This document shows positions 6,896-16,030 of a stretch of DNA of 64,000 bases, piece after piece. The stretch is from Pleurocapsa sp. FMAR1 (GTDB lineage: Bacteria; Cyanobacteriota; Cyanobacteriia; Cyanobacteriales; Xenococcaceae). Below the pieces are notes generated by a model. The model was not told the origin of the DNA. It saw only the letters and a list, made by a program, of their open reading frames with translations, and ran no database searches. Each line of letters opens with the position of its first letter. The first letter of the stretch is position 1. Location: positions 248,001 to 312,000 of the forward strand of contig NZ_OY762512.1 of NCBI RefSeq assembly GCF_963665995.1. Reading direction: 5' to 3'. The position numbers and the translations under genes are program-made.

Positions 6896-9543
6896 GTGCG
6901 ATTCGTTCGGTCGAAACCTAGTAACTAGGGGGATGACTGGCTTCTATTGAGTAACCCAACCTGGGTAAAGTTCGCACTTTTAATCCTCAATAGACGATAA
7001 CTTAGTTTCCGATATGGGTGAAAATCCCATCGCCCTAATGCGGGGTTGAAAAGCATACAGCGTCCTCACTCATAAGAGTGGTGTGAAGTTTCCCCAACAT
7101 CTGAATTGATAACTCAGATGTTGAAGCGGGAGTAAAGCGGCGGTACATGGCAACATGAACTGGTGATAATTGCTGAAAACGCCAACCCGTAGCAAAGAGT
7201 TCTATACTCGACCCTGGACTGAGGTTTATTCCAAGGAATAGGACATCGTGGAGGAGAACAAACAAAGTATTGAAACCATCTTTAAAAAGGAGCAGGGGAT
7301 ATAAGCTTGTGGATAATGCCACTCCCTGCAACCCGAAATATCGGGAAGCCATAATAAAGAAGTACACCTCTTGCAGAAGGTTGTATCGCATTTTCTGGCA
7401 TACAGGTGGATAGATACCCTCTAAAGAACTTAAACAACGGAAACTCGGAACGAAATAACCTTCTTTGCGCTCCTGAATTTACTTCAGGTAGTCAATCAAG
7501 ACAAACACTCTAGGAAACTAGGCAATAGGAAGTAAAGATGGAATAAGAAGCAAATGCCTAACCTGAAATGACAGGTAATGCTGAAAAAGAGATGGGGTAA
7601 TGCCCAGGATACGCAGACGTATTCCGCAAATTGCTGATTAAAAAAGTTGTAAGTAAACAGTTAATATGACTAATTCTAATTCGTTAAAGAATATAGAGGT
7701 ATGGGAGAAAATCGATTGGCTTAAGGTCGAACGATATGTCTACAAGCTGCAAAAACAAATTTTTAAAGCTTCAAGTCATGGCGATAAAAAGAAAGTTCGT
7801 CAGCTTCAGAAAACATTGATAAGGTTTTGGTACAACAGGCTCTTAGCTGTACGAAGGGTATCCCAGGATAATCGCGGAAAGAAGACGGCAGGGGTAGACG
7901 GAATTAAATCCCTAACACCAGTTGCTAGAATCAGACTCGCCAAACAACTCATCATAAGAGGAACTAGTAAAGCTACTCTCAGAGTATGGATACCAAAACC
8001 TGGAAAAGATGAGAAAAGACCTCTTGGGATTCCAACAATGCACGACAGAGCCTTACAAGGTGTTGTCAAAAACGCCATCGAACCTGAATGGGAGGCGATT
8101 TTTGAGCCAAATTCCTATGGGTTTCGACCAGGACGAGCCTGTCATGATGCCATTACACTAATTAGATTTTCAATTGAAAAGAAGCCCAAGTATGTACTTG
8201 ATGCGGATATTTCAAAGTGCTTTGACAAAATCGACCATGCTGCATTACTCAAAAAAATAGGGTACAAGGGTAAGGTCAGGCAACAAGTCAAAGCTTGGTT
8301 AGAATCAGGTGTAATTGACAATAAAACCTTCTTAGAAACAGAGGAAGGAACGCCCCAAGGTGGCGTAATTAGCCCTTTACTCGCAAACATAGCCTTGCAC
8401 GGATTAGAAGAACATTTAAATGAATTTGCCAAGACCATTGATATGAAAAAACCTGATGGTCGTCATCAACAGGGGTGGCAGGATAAAGTGAAATCTCTCA
8501 ACTTTATCAGATACGCAGATGATTTCGTCTTAATGCACAAGGATAAAAAAGTAATTCTAGAAGGAAAAGCAATTGTAGAAAAATGGTTATCAAAGATAGG
8601 ATTGGAACTGAAACCCTCTAAAACCAGAATCGCTCACACACTTCTACCAGAAGAAAGCGAAGACGGTAAGGCTGGTTTTAACTTTCTTGGATTTCACATT
8701 CGTACTTTCAAAGTCGGATATCATTCAAGTATCAGGTTAAGTACTGGTAAAAGACCAGGAATCAGAACCCTTATCACTCCAACTAAGGAAGCCTACAAAA
8801 AACATCAGGAAAAGCTTAGAGAAACAATCAAGAATAAAAAGATTGAAGGACAAGCAGAATTAATAGGAAAACTCAACCCTATCATTAGGGGTTGGATGAA
8901 CTACTATAAAACCTCTGATATTAGTACCGTAGGTGGACACTCTAATCAGGATAGTGACTTATATCATAAACTGAGAAGTTGGAGCAGGAGAAGATGTAAA
9001 GCGAATTGGAAAAGAGCCTACACAAAGTATTGGAATCACGTGAGTATTAGAGGAAAAATAGTCAGTCGCTTCTCAACCAAAGGAGTTAAAGGCGGACTAT
9101 ACCTTACTAAACACACCGATACACCTTGTAGCACCAAATACGTGAAAGTAAAAGGTAAAGCAAGCCCTTATGATGGAAACCTCATATACTGGGCAACCAG
9201 AATGGGTAGACATCCAGAAATGGACAGCCTAAAAGCTAGTTTATTGAAAAAACAAAAAGGGAAATGCGCCAGATGCGGACTATATATCCGCAATGGTGAT
9301 ATACAAGAAACCGACCACATAATAGCTAAAAAGCTAAATGGAAAGAATGTATATTCAAACTATCAATTACTTCACGGACATTGCCATGATGAAAAAACTG
9401 CATCTGATATCAAATTAATCAATGCAGCTAAAAAGCCTGTAAAAGACAAATAGCAGCACTTTTGAGTAGCCGTGTAAAGCGAAAGTTTTACGCACGGTTT
9501 CGGACGAGAGGGGAGAGATGGTAACATCCTCCTCGACTCTTCT
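6896..9543 (+). mobile_element. Group II intron with reverse transcriptase/maturase
   Basis: The 5' end is GTGCGATTCG at 6896, matching the group II GUGYG start. An ORF for the intron protein lies at 7666-9453. Domain V is visible at about 9464-9501 (AGCCGTG...GCGAAAG...CACGG hairpin), followed by a domain VI-like hairpin ending around 9543. Exact ends can shift by one or two bases, but cutting 6896-9543 restores the GTPase frame. The element is about 2.65 kb and full-length, with an intact protein, so it is plausibly still mobile. It lies antisense to the gene it interrupts. Confidence 0.9.
7666..9453 (+). CDS. Group II intron reverse transcriptase/maturase with HNH endonuclease
   Basis: A 595-aa multidomain intron-encoded protein. 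The reverse transcriptase region carries GIPTMHDRALQ, SYGFRPGRACHDA, EEGTPQGGVISPLLANI and the catalytic YADD (283-286). The maturase X region follows (LNPIIRGWMNYY). The C-terminal HNH domain has CARCG near 534, ETDHIIAKK and a terminal CHDEKT, giving the paired cysteines and histidines of group II HNH nucleases. It splices its own intron RNA and drives retrohoming. No stop or frameshift is seen. Confidence 0.95.
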   Translation: MTNSNSLKNIEVWEKIDWLKVERYVYKLQKQIFKASSHGDKKKVRQLQKTLIRFWYNRLLAVRRVSQDNRGKKTAGVDGIKSLTPVARIRLAKQLIIRGTSKATLRVWIPKPGKDEKRPLGIPTMHDRALQGVVKNAIEPEWEAIFEPNSYGFRPGRACHDAITLIRFSIEKKPKYVLDADISKCFDKIDHAALLKKIGYKGKVRQQVKAWLESGVIDNKTFLETEEGTPQGGVISPLLANIALHGLEEHLNEFAKTIDMKKPDGRHQQGWQDKVKSLNFIRYADDFVLMHKDKKVILEGKAIVEKWLSKIGLELKPSKTRIAHTLLPEESEDGKAGFNFLGFHIRTFKVGYHSSIRLSTGKRPGIRTLITPTKEAYKKHQEKLRETIKNKKIEGQAELIGKLNPIIRGWMNYYKTSDISTVGGHSNQDSDLYHKLRSWSRRRCKANWKRAYTKYWNHVSIRGKIVSRFSTKGVKGGLYLTKHTDTPCSTKYVKVKGKASPYDGNLIYWATRMGRHPEMDSLKASLLKKQKGKCARCGLYIRNGDIQETDHIIAKKLNGKNVYSNYQLLHGHCHDEKTASDIKLINAAKKPVKDK

Positions 9544-10322
9544 ATAGGTTACTCAACCAATCATTTAGTTTTTGTCCATCTAGTTCTCCAGATTCGACTA
9601 TGGCAAAAGATTTTACTGTCTCGTCGTGTTCGTGGGCATCTTCGTTTAAAAATTCGGGGTCGATTTCTAAAGCGCGTTCTAAATCGAATGCTTGTACTCC
9701 TAACAACGCATCCATCGATAATTCAGAATTTTGAGTGGGATAAATTTTTGCCATCCCATTCATGGCTTTTATTTTGCTTTCTAATTCTGTCAATTCTTCA
9801 GGACTAACGAGATCGGTTTTATTGAGGAGAATTACATCGGCAAAAGCAATTTGTTCCTGTGCCTCATCTGCATCCCAATGTTGCTGAATATGTTTGGCAT
9901 CGACGACGGTAACAACTGCATCTAAAGCAATCTTGTCTTTCATATCTTCATCGACAAAGAAAGTTTGAATAACGGGGGCGGGATCGGCTAAACCAGTGGT
10001 TTCGATTACTAGATGATCGAATTGATGACGACGCTTCATTAAATTGCCGATAATCCGAATCAAGTCACCACGCACCGTACAGCAAATACAGCCGTTATTC
10101 ATCTCAAAGATTTCTTCATCGGCATCAATTATCAGTTGGTTATCAATTCCCACTTCCCCAAACTCGTTAACGATGACTGCTACTTTCTTACCGTGTTCGT
10201 GGGTGAGAATGCGATTGAGGAGAGTCGTTTTTCCCGCACCCAGATAGCCAGTTAATACTGTGACGGGAACGGTGTTGCTGGTTGTCGCTACCATAATCTA
10301 ATTCCTAAGTTCTTTTAGATAA

Positions 10323-10343
10323 TGATAATCGATCTCATTCTCA
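10323..10343. promoter_or_regulatory. Possible Zur-type operator upstream of the split GTPase
   Basis: An imperfect inverted repeat with half-sites TGATAAT and ATTCTCA separated by seven bases, 29 bp before the GTPase start. The half-site matches the other Zur boxes here but the symmetry is poorer, so this is a weak call supported mainly by gene context. Confidence 0.4.
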
Positions 10344-10394
10344 AATACCCGTTTTCAATCTAAAATTAGCCTGGAAGATCATTAAACATTGATG

Positions 10395-11340
10395 CTAAAG
10401 AAAATTCTGAATGCCTTCTGTCACCGCTTCAGGATACTCCTCATAAATCCCCAACGTTCCTGCTAATCTAACTGTTTGCACTTGTTCCAATTCTGCGATC
10501 GCTTCCATTTCCGCCTTCGATTTAGGTGGTGCATTTTCTGCCAGAATAATTAATACGGGCATCGATACAGAATTCAAAAGCTGCAAGAATTCTTCTCGCT
10601 TAGTTACAGGATCGATCGCGCCAGTTACAAAAGCAGCAGGGGCATACCTCGCACCAGATTTTGAGGTTATTTGGTGTTTTTGAGCGATAAATTCGGGGGT
10701 TAATTTAGTTTCATCCACATAGACGTGGCGTTTATACATCAATCGTAGAAAAGATGGCGTAGTGTTGAGATAATACAAAGTCTGACCCAATAAAGGCGAT
10801 CGCACTAAGTTTTTAACGCCATTTCTCACCCCATCGGGTAAACCCATGACTCGTAAAGGTCCTTGCCAAGTGGGAGCAACTAAAATTAGTTGGGAAACCA
10901 GATATGGATTATCTTGAGCTAGTTGTAAAGCGTATCCTGAAGCATGACCCGCAGCAACAAGGATAATTGAGCTATTAAAAACAGATTTAGTAAAATCTGA
11001 CAACAACTGCTGAAATAATACGGGACTATAATCCACAGGGGGACATTGAGACTCGCCAAATCCCAACCAATCTAAAACCGTTACTCGATATTGTGTAGCA
11101 AGTAGATTGGCAATACCCTTCATTTCTGTGCGACTAGAAACCGTGCTAAAGGCTGGAAGTAAGGTCAGCTTTTGTGTATGAAGCTTCATACACAAAACGT
11201 GACCGTAACAGTATGGGGTTTCCTGCGCCGATGGTTTCATAGACTATTTGATATTGTTTACCTAAAAAATTCCAGTTGTAAACATTTTTTATCCCGCCAA
11301 TACTAGAATCAAGTTGAGTTGGTAAGGTTGCTTCAGTCAT
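10395..11340 (-). pseudogene. Alpha/beta hydrolase broken by a palindromic insertion
   Basis: The ATG at 11340 opens MTEATLPTQLDSSIGG and runs to YETIGAGNPILL. The rest of the hydrolase, from LLPAFSTVSSRTEM through LDWLGFGESQCP to a C-terminus at 10395, is in another frame. Between them sits a 42-bp palindrome plus a 4-bp duplication (46 bp), which shifts the frame. Removing it restores a protein of about 300 aa. The usual GxSxG nucleophile elbow is degenerate here (AAGHASGYALQ), so even the ancestral enzyme may have been an atypical member. A downstream start could still give a truncated protein. Confidence 0.8.
11163..11204. repeat. 42-bp palindromic element with 4-bp target duplication
   Basis: Two 21-bp arms meet at GAAGCTTC and differ only by a CG/GC dinucleotide near the ends (GGTCA termini). 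The insertion is flanked on both sides by GTAA (11159-11162 and 11205-11208), a clean 4-bp direct duplication. It disrupts the hydrolase gene. Confidence 0.8.
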
Positions 11341-11393
11341 AGCTATTAGTAAAGAGATATCTATCTATAATAGGATTTTAGTCAGATAGTTAA

Positions 11394-11552
11394 TTAACTT
11401 TGCAGTTGTCTTAAAGCATTGATACACACAGGGCGATCGCAACCATACAAAGCTACAGCAGCATCACTTTCTGCTTCTATAAATTCATACAGAGGATAGT
11501 TTTCATCCGAACCTTGGGGAATATTAATTAATGACGATAAATTCCGATTGCT
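11394..11552 (-). other. Conserved-looking in-frame extension after the CDF stop
   Basis: Directly after the TAG of the CDF transporter gene the same frame stays open for 51 codons (NIPQGSDENYPLYEFIEAES, then AVALYGCDRPVCINALR) to a TAA at 11394. There is no start codon in this segment. It may be a remnant of another small protein, a lost separate gene, or a C-terminal tail cut off by a new stop codon. I do not recognise the family. Confidence 0.35.
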
Positions 11553-12164
11553 CTAAATTAATTCTGCTCTTGCTTGAGTTATAACTTGTCCCGCAGATTG
11601 GGCAAAAACTACAGTGAGTAATAGCCCCAAAATGAGATCGGGTAAAAATGAGTTAGTCAATAAAACTAAGCCAGCAGTTAGCAACACTGAAGTATTGGCA
11701 ATAATGTCATTACGGGAACACAGCCAAACTGAAGACATATTAATATTGTCATTACGGTGACGAATCAACAGTAAAAAGCAGATTAAATTAGCTACCAGAG
11801 CTAAAATACCAATCTCGCCCATTAATTGAACTGTGGGGACGGTTTGAGCAAATAATTGATAGGTGGCTCTAGCAAATACAGCGATCGCCGTTAAAAACAT
11901 AATACCGCCTTTGAGCATTGCCGATCGCGCTTGGGCTTTTTTACCTTTTTGAATGACGTAAAGGCTACAGCCATAAACTAAAGCATCGCCCAGCATATCT
12001 AAGGAATCGCCTGTCAAAGATAGAGAGGCTGCTTTCATGCCTCCGCTAAACTCCACCACAAACATCACCGCATTAATTACCAGAATAATCCATAATACTT
12101 TGCTCTGGCGTTGCTGTAGCTTTTCTAATTCCTTGGCTTTATTTTGACAACAATGTTCTGCCAT
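11553..12164 (-). CDS. Cation diffusion facilitator (CDF) transporter, short form
   Basis: A 203-aa membrane protein with six predicted helices and no cytoplasmic C-terminal domain. Helix II carries SLTGDSLDMLGDALVYG, the CDF metal-site region with two aspartates, and helix V carries CSRNDIIANTSVLL. The N-terminus has a CC pair. CDF proteins export Zn2+ or Cd2+ in exchange for protons. It is followed, on the upstream side, by a CadC-like sensor gene in the same direction, and an inverted repeat lies just before its start, so metal-induced expression is likely. Confidence 0.82.
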   Translation of the reverse strand: MAEHCCQNKAKELEKLQQRQSKVLWIILVINAVMFVVEFSGGMKAASLSLTGDSLDMLGDALVYGCSLYVIQKGKKAQARSAMLKGGIMFLTAIAVFARATYQLFAQTVPTVQLMGEIGILALVANLICFLLLIRHRNDNINMSSVWLCSRNDIIANTSVLLTAGLVLLTNSFLPDLILGLLLTVVFAQSAGQVITQARAELI

Positions 12165-12179
12165 TTTTTTGCTTTAACG

Positions 12180-12197
12180 TTCAAATGATTGTTTGAA
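12180..12197. promoter_or_regulatory. Putative ArsR/SmtB-type operator before the CDF gene
   Basis: An inverted repeat TTCAAATGATTGTTTGAA (6-6-6) begins 16 bp upstream of the CDF start. Related TTCAAACGTTCAA repeats follow at 12213-12226. Position and symmetry fit an operator for the neighbouring ArsR-family sensor. Confidence 0.5.
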
Positions 12198-12293
12198 TAA
12201 AGATTATTGTATCTTCAAACGTTCAAAAGAACATTAGAATGTAACCCAAATTAAAACAATCAAAATGAGAAGACGAAATATATTGGTTATTAG

Positions 12294-12656
12294 CTACACC
12301 AACTCTTGCAAAGAATAGCTGAGGATATCGGTCACACGCCGATCTCTTAGGGAGTAGTAAGCCAATTTGCCGTCATTACGATATTTAAGTAATTTCAAAT
12401 CTCGCATTTTCCGCAAATGATGGGAAGCAGTAGCGATTTTGACATTTAACATGGCGGCAATATCGCAAACACAAAGTTCATCGCCGTTTCTGAGGGCATA
12501 AAGTATCTTAACCCGCGATCGGTCTGCTAAAGCACCAAAAATAACCGTAACTTCCTCTAAGATATCTTCTGAGGGCAAAGTTGACCGAATTTGAGTAACT
12601 AAATCGGTGTTGAAACATCGTACCTGACAAAGATCGTCTGTTTTGGTTTTACTCAC
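12294..12656 (-). CDS. ArsR/SmtB-family metal-sensing repressor, CadC-like
   Basis: A 120-aa winged-helix repressor. ALADRSRVKILYAL and ASHHLRKMRDLKLL mark the DNA-binding core. The alpha3N metal site of the CadC type is visible: Cys10 and Cys14 in the N-terminal arm (DLCQVRC) and Cys62/Cys64 in ELCVCD. The alpha5 histidine site of SmtB is not preserved (DRRVTDIL). CadC-type sensors respond to Cd2+, Pb2+ or Zn2+. The adjacent CDF exporter is the obvious target. Confidence 0.85.
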   Translation of the reverse strand: MSKTKTDDLCQVRCFNTDLVTQIRSTLPSEDILEEVTVIFGALADRSRVKILYALRNGDELCVCDIAAMLNVKIATASHHLRKMRDLKLLKYRNDGKLAYYSLRDRRVTDILSYSLQELV

Positions 12657-12920
12657 GGGTATTTTAGGATAACGGTTAAATCTATTAGTTCAATGGTACA
12701 AGATACAAGTTACCTGAGTTAGAGATGCAATCTTGCTTCGCAATATATTCTCGTTTCAGAATAAAAAGATAATCGCGTTTATTTTCTGCAAGCTCGCTAT
12801 CATTATCAAAAAGGTGATTGAATATATTTGCAGTGTTTTACTCAACAAGTATCTTAAGCATTAAAATTTAAAAGTTAAGCTGTCCATAAGATAAAAACCT
12901 ATGAACAAGAAAGGGTAGTC

Positions 12921-13310
12921 CTAAAGATGTAAGGACGTGTTGTAATGATGGACAAAATACCAGATTGCCCCGATCTGATTTTCGATTTTCTTAGAGAACG
13001 ATAGAGTCTTCCTGACTAATCGAGAAACTCTTTGTCGCATTGTGCAATTAAATCGTTCTATGTAATTGGTTTTTCTCTCTTTCCCCACCGCTTGATGGCG
13101 TTTTGAAGGAATTACCTGTTCATAGGCTTCCCAGAAGTCACTATAACAAACGGCACACTGTCGATAGACTGAGGGCAAAGATTGCCATAGCTTTCTCGCT
13201 CCATGACGACGGCGATCGCCGATATGAACCCCGACTATTTCTTTAGTTTTTGCAGCCAAAGCCAACCAAATCCATTGTTTATTGGCTTTATTACCGACAA
13301 ATGACCACAT
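12921..13310 (-). CDS. IS1 transposase InsB frame (copy 1)
   Basis: Catalytic part of the IS1-type DDE transposase: MWSFVGNK, YSDFWEAYEQV and TNYIERFNCTMRQRVSRL. It has no good start of its own. It is joined to InsA by a -1 shift on the run of nine A residues before GGAAAATT, after which the frame reads KGKLTIQCDEMWSF and includes the first aspartate. The fusion would be about 230 aa. Confidence 0.85.
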   Translation of the reverse strand: MWSFVGNKANKQWIWLALAAKTKEIVGVHIGDRRRHGARKLWQSLPSVYRQCAVCYSDFWEAYEQVIPSKRHQAVGKERKTNYIERFNCTMRQRVSRLVRKTLSFSKKIENQIGAIWYFVHHYNTSLHL

Positions 13311-13327
13311 TTCATCACACTGAATCG

Positions 13328-13648
13328 TTAATTTTCCTTTTTTTTTGTTCTCACTTTAACTTGCTGAGAAACTGATTCGTATTTAGCATTGACATAACTC
13401 TGTAACCAAGGTTCTGAAACTTCTGTAACTCGGGCAATTCCAGCTAAAGGAATCTTCTCTAAGAGTAATTTGTCAATCAAGTTTTTGGTTGGTTGGTCGA
13501 TCATTTTATTCTGTGGATTTTCCACATATTGTCTACCACAGTCGCGACATTTATAATTTTGCTTGCCATTGTGAATGTGACCGTTTTTAACAATTTGTTC
13601 TGAATTACATGATGGACAAGATGGCAAATCTACTGGCATGGAAATCAA
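13328..13648 (-). CDS. IS1 InsA DNA-binding frame (copy 1)
   Basis: A 106-aa protein with an N-terminal zinc finger (CPSCNSEQ and CRDCGRQY) and a helix-turn-helix (LAGIARVTEVSEPWLQSYV). InsA binds the IS1 ends and acts as repressor alone or as part of the InsAB transposase after frameshifting near its end. Confidence 0.85.
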   Translation of the reverse strand: MISMPVDLPSCPSCNSEQIVKNGHIHNGKQNYKCRDCGRQYVENPQNKMIDQPTKNLIDKLLLEKIPLAGIARVTEVSEPWLQSYVNAKYESVSQQVKVRTKKKEN

Positions 13649-13676
13649 ATGATCTACAATTTCCTATTTTATATCC

Positions 13677-13991
13677 TTACATCTTTAGGACTACCAAAAT
13701 CTGTAACGATACCTGAGTAGCTGCCAACGCGATAAGGTTTAGTATTCCCCCTAGTTTTCCCAGAAAATTTAAAAGCTTGCCTCCTAATGCTTTTACTTCA
13801 CCGCCAATTTTAGCTAGTTCAGCTAATAAAGCCTGTATTCTGGGGTCAAATATACCAAGTGCAGCAGTAGCTCCTAGAGCAGAAGCGGTTTGTATTATTC
13901 TGGGTTTTTCTGACTGGTCTAGCTTGCCAGAGACTTGAGCTTCTACTTTCTTTACTTCTAGCTTGGTGGCTAACGCTGTACATTCGCTCAT
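13677..13991 (-). pseudogene. Phage-region hypothetical protein truncated by IS1
   Basis: The frame opens MSECTALATKLEVKKVEAQV and is alanine- and glycine-rich with a hydrophobic C-terminal half (KLLNFLGKLGGILNLIALAA). The native part ends at 13696, where IS1 copy 1 begins; the last residues come from the IS end. It is the third gene of a minus-strand group with the genes at 14002 and 14664. The hydrophobic tail suggests a membrane or structural protein. No family recognised. Confidence 0.6.
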
Positions 13992-14001
13992 ATTTGATTA
14001 C

Positions 14002-14658
14002 CTATTTTTTAAAACTTTTCACTACTTCGCCTGTCTTTTCGTCGTAACAGCAAACGGTATTCCCGCAGCTACATTCACAAGTACCTGGAGGACATTGATT
14101 TCCGCATGAGTAAGTAACTTCAGGGCAGGTATCTTTTATTTGTTGATAAACGACATTGCTGTTTTTGAGGATTCTAAAATTACAATTAGTTGGTATTGGT
14201 TGATTGTCGGCAGCTATAAACCTTTGACTCCAGTGTCCATCATTCGAGCCTATAAAAATAGTCGCTATTTCTCCTAAAGAATCAACGACCTCTACATAAA
14301 AATCGGCAGTACGTTGACCTGCTGGTCTTGTATCGTATTTGTCTGTGCTAGGCTTATAAACATAGGTAAAAAATTTGTTGTCGGCTGGATAAGAGATAAC
14401 CCCTTTATAGACTACCTTTAGTCGCCAGGATAGAATGCCATTAAACCGATCTGAGTTGTACCTCGTGCGGTCGCTATTCCAAGTCACTACACCGTTATTA
14501 ATATTAGAAGAACGATAGACAAGGTTGTAGTAGGTATCACGCGGGTAAACGAACTGTGTGCTGAGAGTATAATCATCAGCTTTTAAAATACGCTGTTTTG
14601 CTCCGCCTGAGTACTGCCATTCAATAATAGGGTCTTCGTTATTAAGACACAAAACCAT
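14002..14658 (-). CDS. Hypothetical protein with Cys-rich C-terminus (phage region)
   Basis: A 218-aa protein rich in Tyr, Asp and Ser with an alternating beta-strand pattern (YKGVISYPADNKFFTYVYK), as in phage tail or fibre proteins. The last 45 residues hold nine cysteines (CPEVTYSCGNQCPPGTCECS and CGNTVCC), which could bind metal or form disulfides outside the cell. It lies 5 bp after the gene at 14664-15023 on the same strand. The function is unknown; a virion surface role is inference. Confidence 0.6.
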   Translation of the reverse strand: MVLCLNNEDPIIEWQYSGGAKQRILKADDYTLSTQFVYPRDTYYNLVYRSSNINNGVVTWNSDRTRYNSDRFNGILSWRLKVVYKGVISYPADNKFFTYVYKPSTDKYDTRPAGQRTADFYVEVVDSLGEIATIFIGSNDGHWSQRFIAADNQPIPTNCNFRILKNSNVVYQQIKDTCPEVTYSCGNQCPPGTCECSCGNTVCCYDEKTGEVVKSFKK

Positions 14659-14663
14659 AATAG

Positions 14664-15023
14664 TTAAACCGCATTGTCAGGGTCAAATGCTGTTGAGTCT
14701 ACCGTATAGACAGAAAACACAAATTCATTTTTAACCTGCGCAGTTTCTTGTCTGACTTCAAAGGTTTTAGGAGAAAAAGATTCAGAAGCTACAAGAGAAT
14801 TAGTTTTATCTACTACGTCTAATCCGTTAGCGTCTTTAACTGGCTTTGAATTCTGATGGATTCCAGCAACCAAAGTTGCTATCTTTTGACTGACTGTAGC
14901 AGTGGCAGGAGTGTCTAACATCCGTGTGCCGCTGGCAAACTTGAAATCAGTTAAATCAATGGTAATAGTTGAACCGCTTGAGGTAGCGTTTTCGCCTAAA
15001 ATACTAGTTAAAGTTTGAGCCAT
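14664..15023 (-). CDS. Hypothetical protein, phage region
   Basis: A 119-aa acidic protein starting MAQTLTSILGENATSSGSTI, with beta-rich, low-complexity Thr/Ser composition and a hydrophilic middle. It is the first gene of a three-gene minus-strand group transcribed away from the plus-strand phage genes at 15227 onward; the 203-bp gap must hold both promoters. It has no recognisable motif. The composition would fit a virion component, but this is a guess. Confidence 0.55.
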   Translation of the reverse strand: MAQTLTSILGENATSSGSTITIDLTDFKFASGTRMLDTPATATVSQKIATLVAGIHQNSKPVKDANGLDVVDKTNSLVASESFSPKTFEVRQETAQVKNEFVFSVYTVDSTAFDPDNAV

Positions 15024-15226
15024 AATTGTTTTTATTGTTGGTGGTTGTACAGATTGTTTTGTCAGCTTGATTGCTGTTTTTTAAACATCAAGAAAATGTT
15101 TTTTAGATTGCAAAACAGAGGCTGATAACGATACACGAGTGCTTAAAAAGAACTAGTTAGAATCTTAACACCTAAAATTAAAAGTTAGTATAAATGTATT
15201 AATCAAGACAAGCGAGGTACGAACTT

Positions 15227-16030
15227 GTGAGTAAACCAGATGTAGAAACGTTTCAAAGTTACTGTAGAACCTACTTTAATAGGGCTATAAACAAGCATTT
15301 TAGAGACGTTGACGGTAGTGACGACGCTAGTCTTAGTACGGCTGCGCCTAGACAACTAATTAAACGGATTTGTCTACATAAGGATACAGATACGATGACT
15401 CTTACTTTAGCCAGGATGTTGACTTGGTGGGTAGAAGCAGGGAACTTGTTAGATGAATATATCTATGGTATTCCTAGTACTGACTTTGAGATATCTAACA
15501 CCTATTATCCTCAAGTAAAGCTTCACTTTAGAGAAGATAAATACGAGGCTTACGATAATGACAGAAAAGTCGCTAGAAGTGAAGTAAGTTTTCGCTGGAG
15601 AGAAGAAGATTATTCAACGGTAAATATTAATCAACTGGCTACAAAAATATTAAATGACTTTGCTAAACCTGTATTTTTTTATAGAAAAGGAAGAAAAGCC
15701 TTTACCTATTGGGACAAAGAAAAAGCATATAGATTTACAGTTTATACAGATGACGGAACGGATGCTAAAAAGATAATTGAACAAGTAATTAGAATACAAG
15801 ACAACAGCGAGCCAGATTGGGATAATAACTTGAGAGAACATAAAGACGGCAAAGACTACAACGTACCTGGTAGTGTTCGAGTAATGGCCAAGCTTATACG
15901 CAAGCCAAAGAGAAGGCCGTTAGCTACAGTAAAATTTGCTTATGCAGAATTATTCATTCCTGGTACTACGCAGCCAATAGTTTTAGTAGACGCTTCAGGC
16001 TATAAAACCAAAGCTATAAAACGCGCTTGA
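15227..16030 (+). CDS. Hypothetical protein, first gene of the plus-strand phage operon
   Basis: A 267-aa protein starting at GTG 15227 (MSKPDVETFQSYCRTYFNRA). An alpha-helical N-terminal half (RQLIKRICLHKD, LARMLTWWVEAGNLLDEYI) is followed by a charged beta-rich half ending KTKAIKRA. I do not recognise it. It heads a run of closely spaced plus-strand genes that leads to the lysis genes, which in phages usually places structural or assembly genes here. Confidence 0.6.
   Translation: MSKPDVETFQSYCRTYFNRAINKHFRDVDGSDDASLSTAAPRQLIKRICLHKDTDTMTLTLARMLTWWVEAGNLLDEYIYGIPSTDFEISNTYYPQVKLHFREDKYEAYDNDRKVARSEVSFRWREEDYSTVNINQLATKILNDFAKPVFFYRKGRKAFTYWDKEKAYRFTVYTDDGTDAKKIIEQVIRIQDNSEPDWDNNLREHKDGKDYNVPGSVRVMAKLIRKPKRRPLATVKFAYAELFIPGTTQPIVLVDASGYKTKAIKRA

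Larger units (their letters stand above)
6678..10294 (-). pseudogene. COG0523 metal-chaperone GTPase, split by an antisense group II intron
   Basis: N-terminal exon 9544-10294 encodes a CobW/COG0523 G-domain: Walker A GYLGAGKTT (16-24), the metal-binding GCICC motif (68-72), ETTGLADPAP and NKTD. C-terminal exon 6678-6895 encodes the CobW C-terminal domain, ending in LVFIGRNLDEAELRE and FKQCLV. Joining the exons at the intron edges restores one uninterrupted frame (SNL then LQTKGVDIFRMKG), so the gene was intact when hit. The intron is on the opposite strand and cannot be spliced from this mRNA. The family supplies zinc or other metals to target proteins. It lies upstream of, and overlaps, the WD40 gene. 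Confidence 0.85.
12914..13695 (-). mobile_element. IS1-family insertion sequence, copy 1
   Basis: 782 bp with 22-bp terminal inverted repeats (GGTAGTCCTAAAGATGTAAG at the left, its complement at the right). It holds overlapping insA and insB frames. It is almost identical to copy 2 at 59847-60628; one visible difference is synonymous. No 8-bp target duplication flanks it, unlike copy 3. Its right edge truncates a phage-like gene, and its left flank is not phage-like. Confidence 0.92.

Noticed and set aside
7035-7391. 118-codon minus-strand frame in the group II intron
   Set aside because: It lies in the structured RNA domain region of the intron and has no protein-like features.
7666-9453. 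Retron or diversity-generating reverse transcriptase
   Set aside because: The maturase and HNH domains, GUGYG 5' end and domain V identify a group II intron; no template/variable repeat pair or msr/msd is seen.
12780-12820. Zur-like sequence CTATCATTATCAAAAAGG
   Set aside because: No inverted symmetry and no gene start directly downstream.
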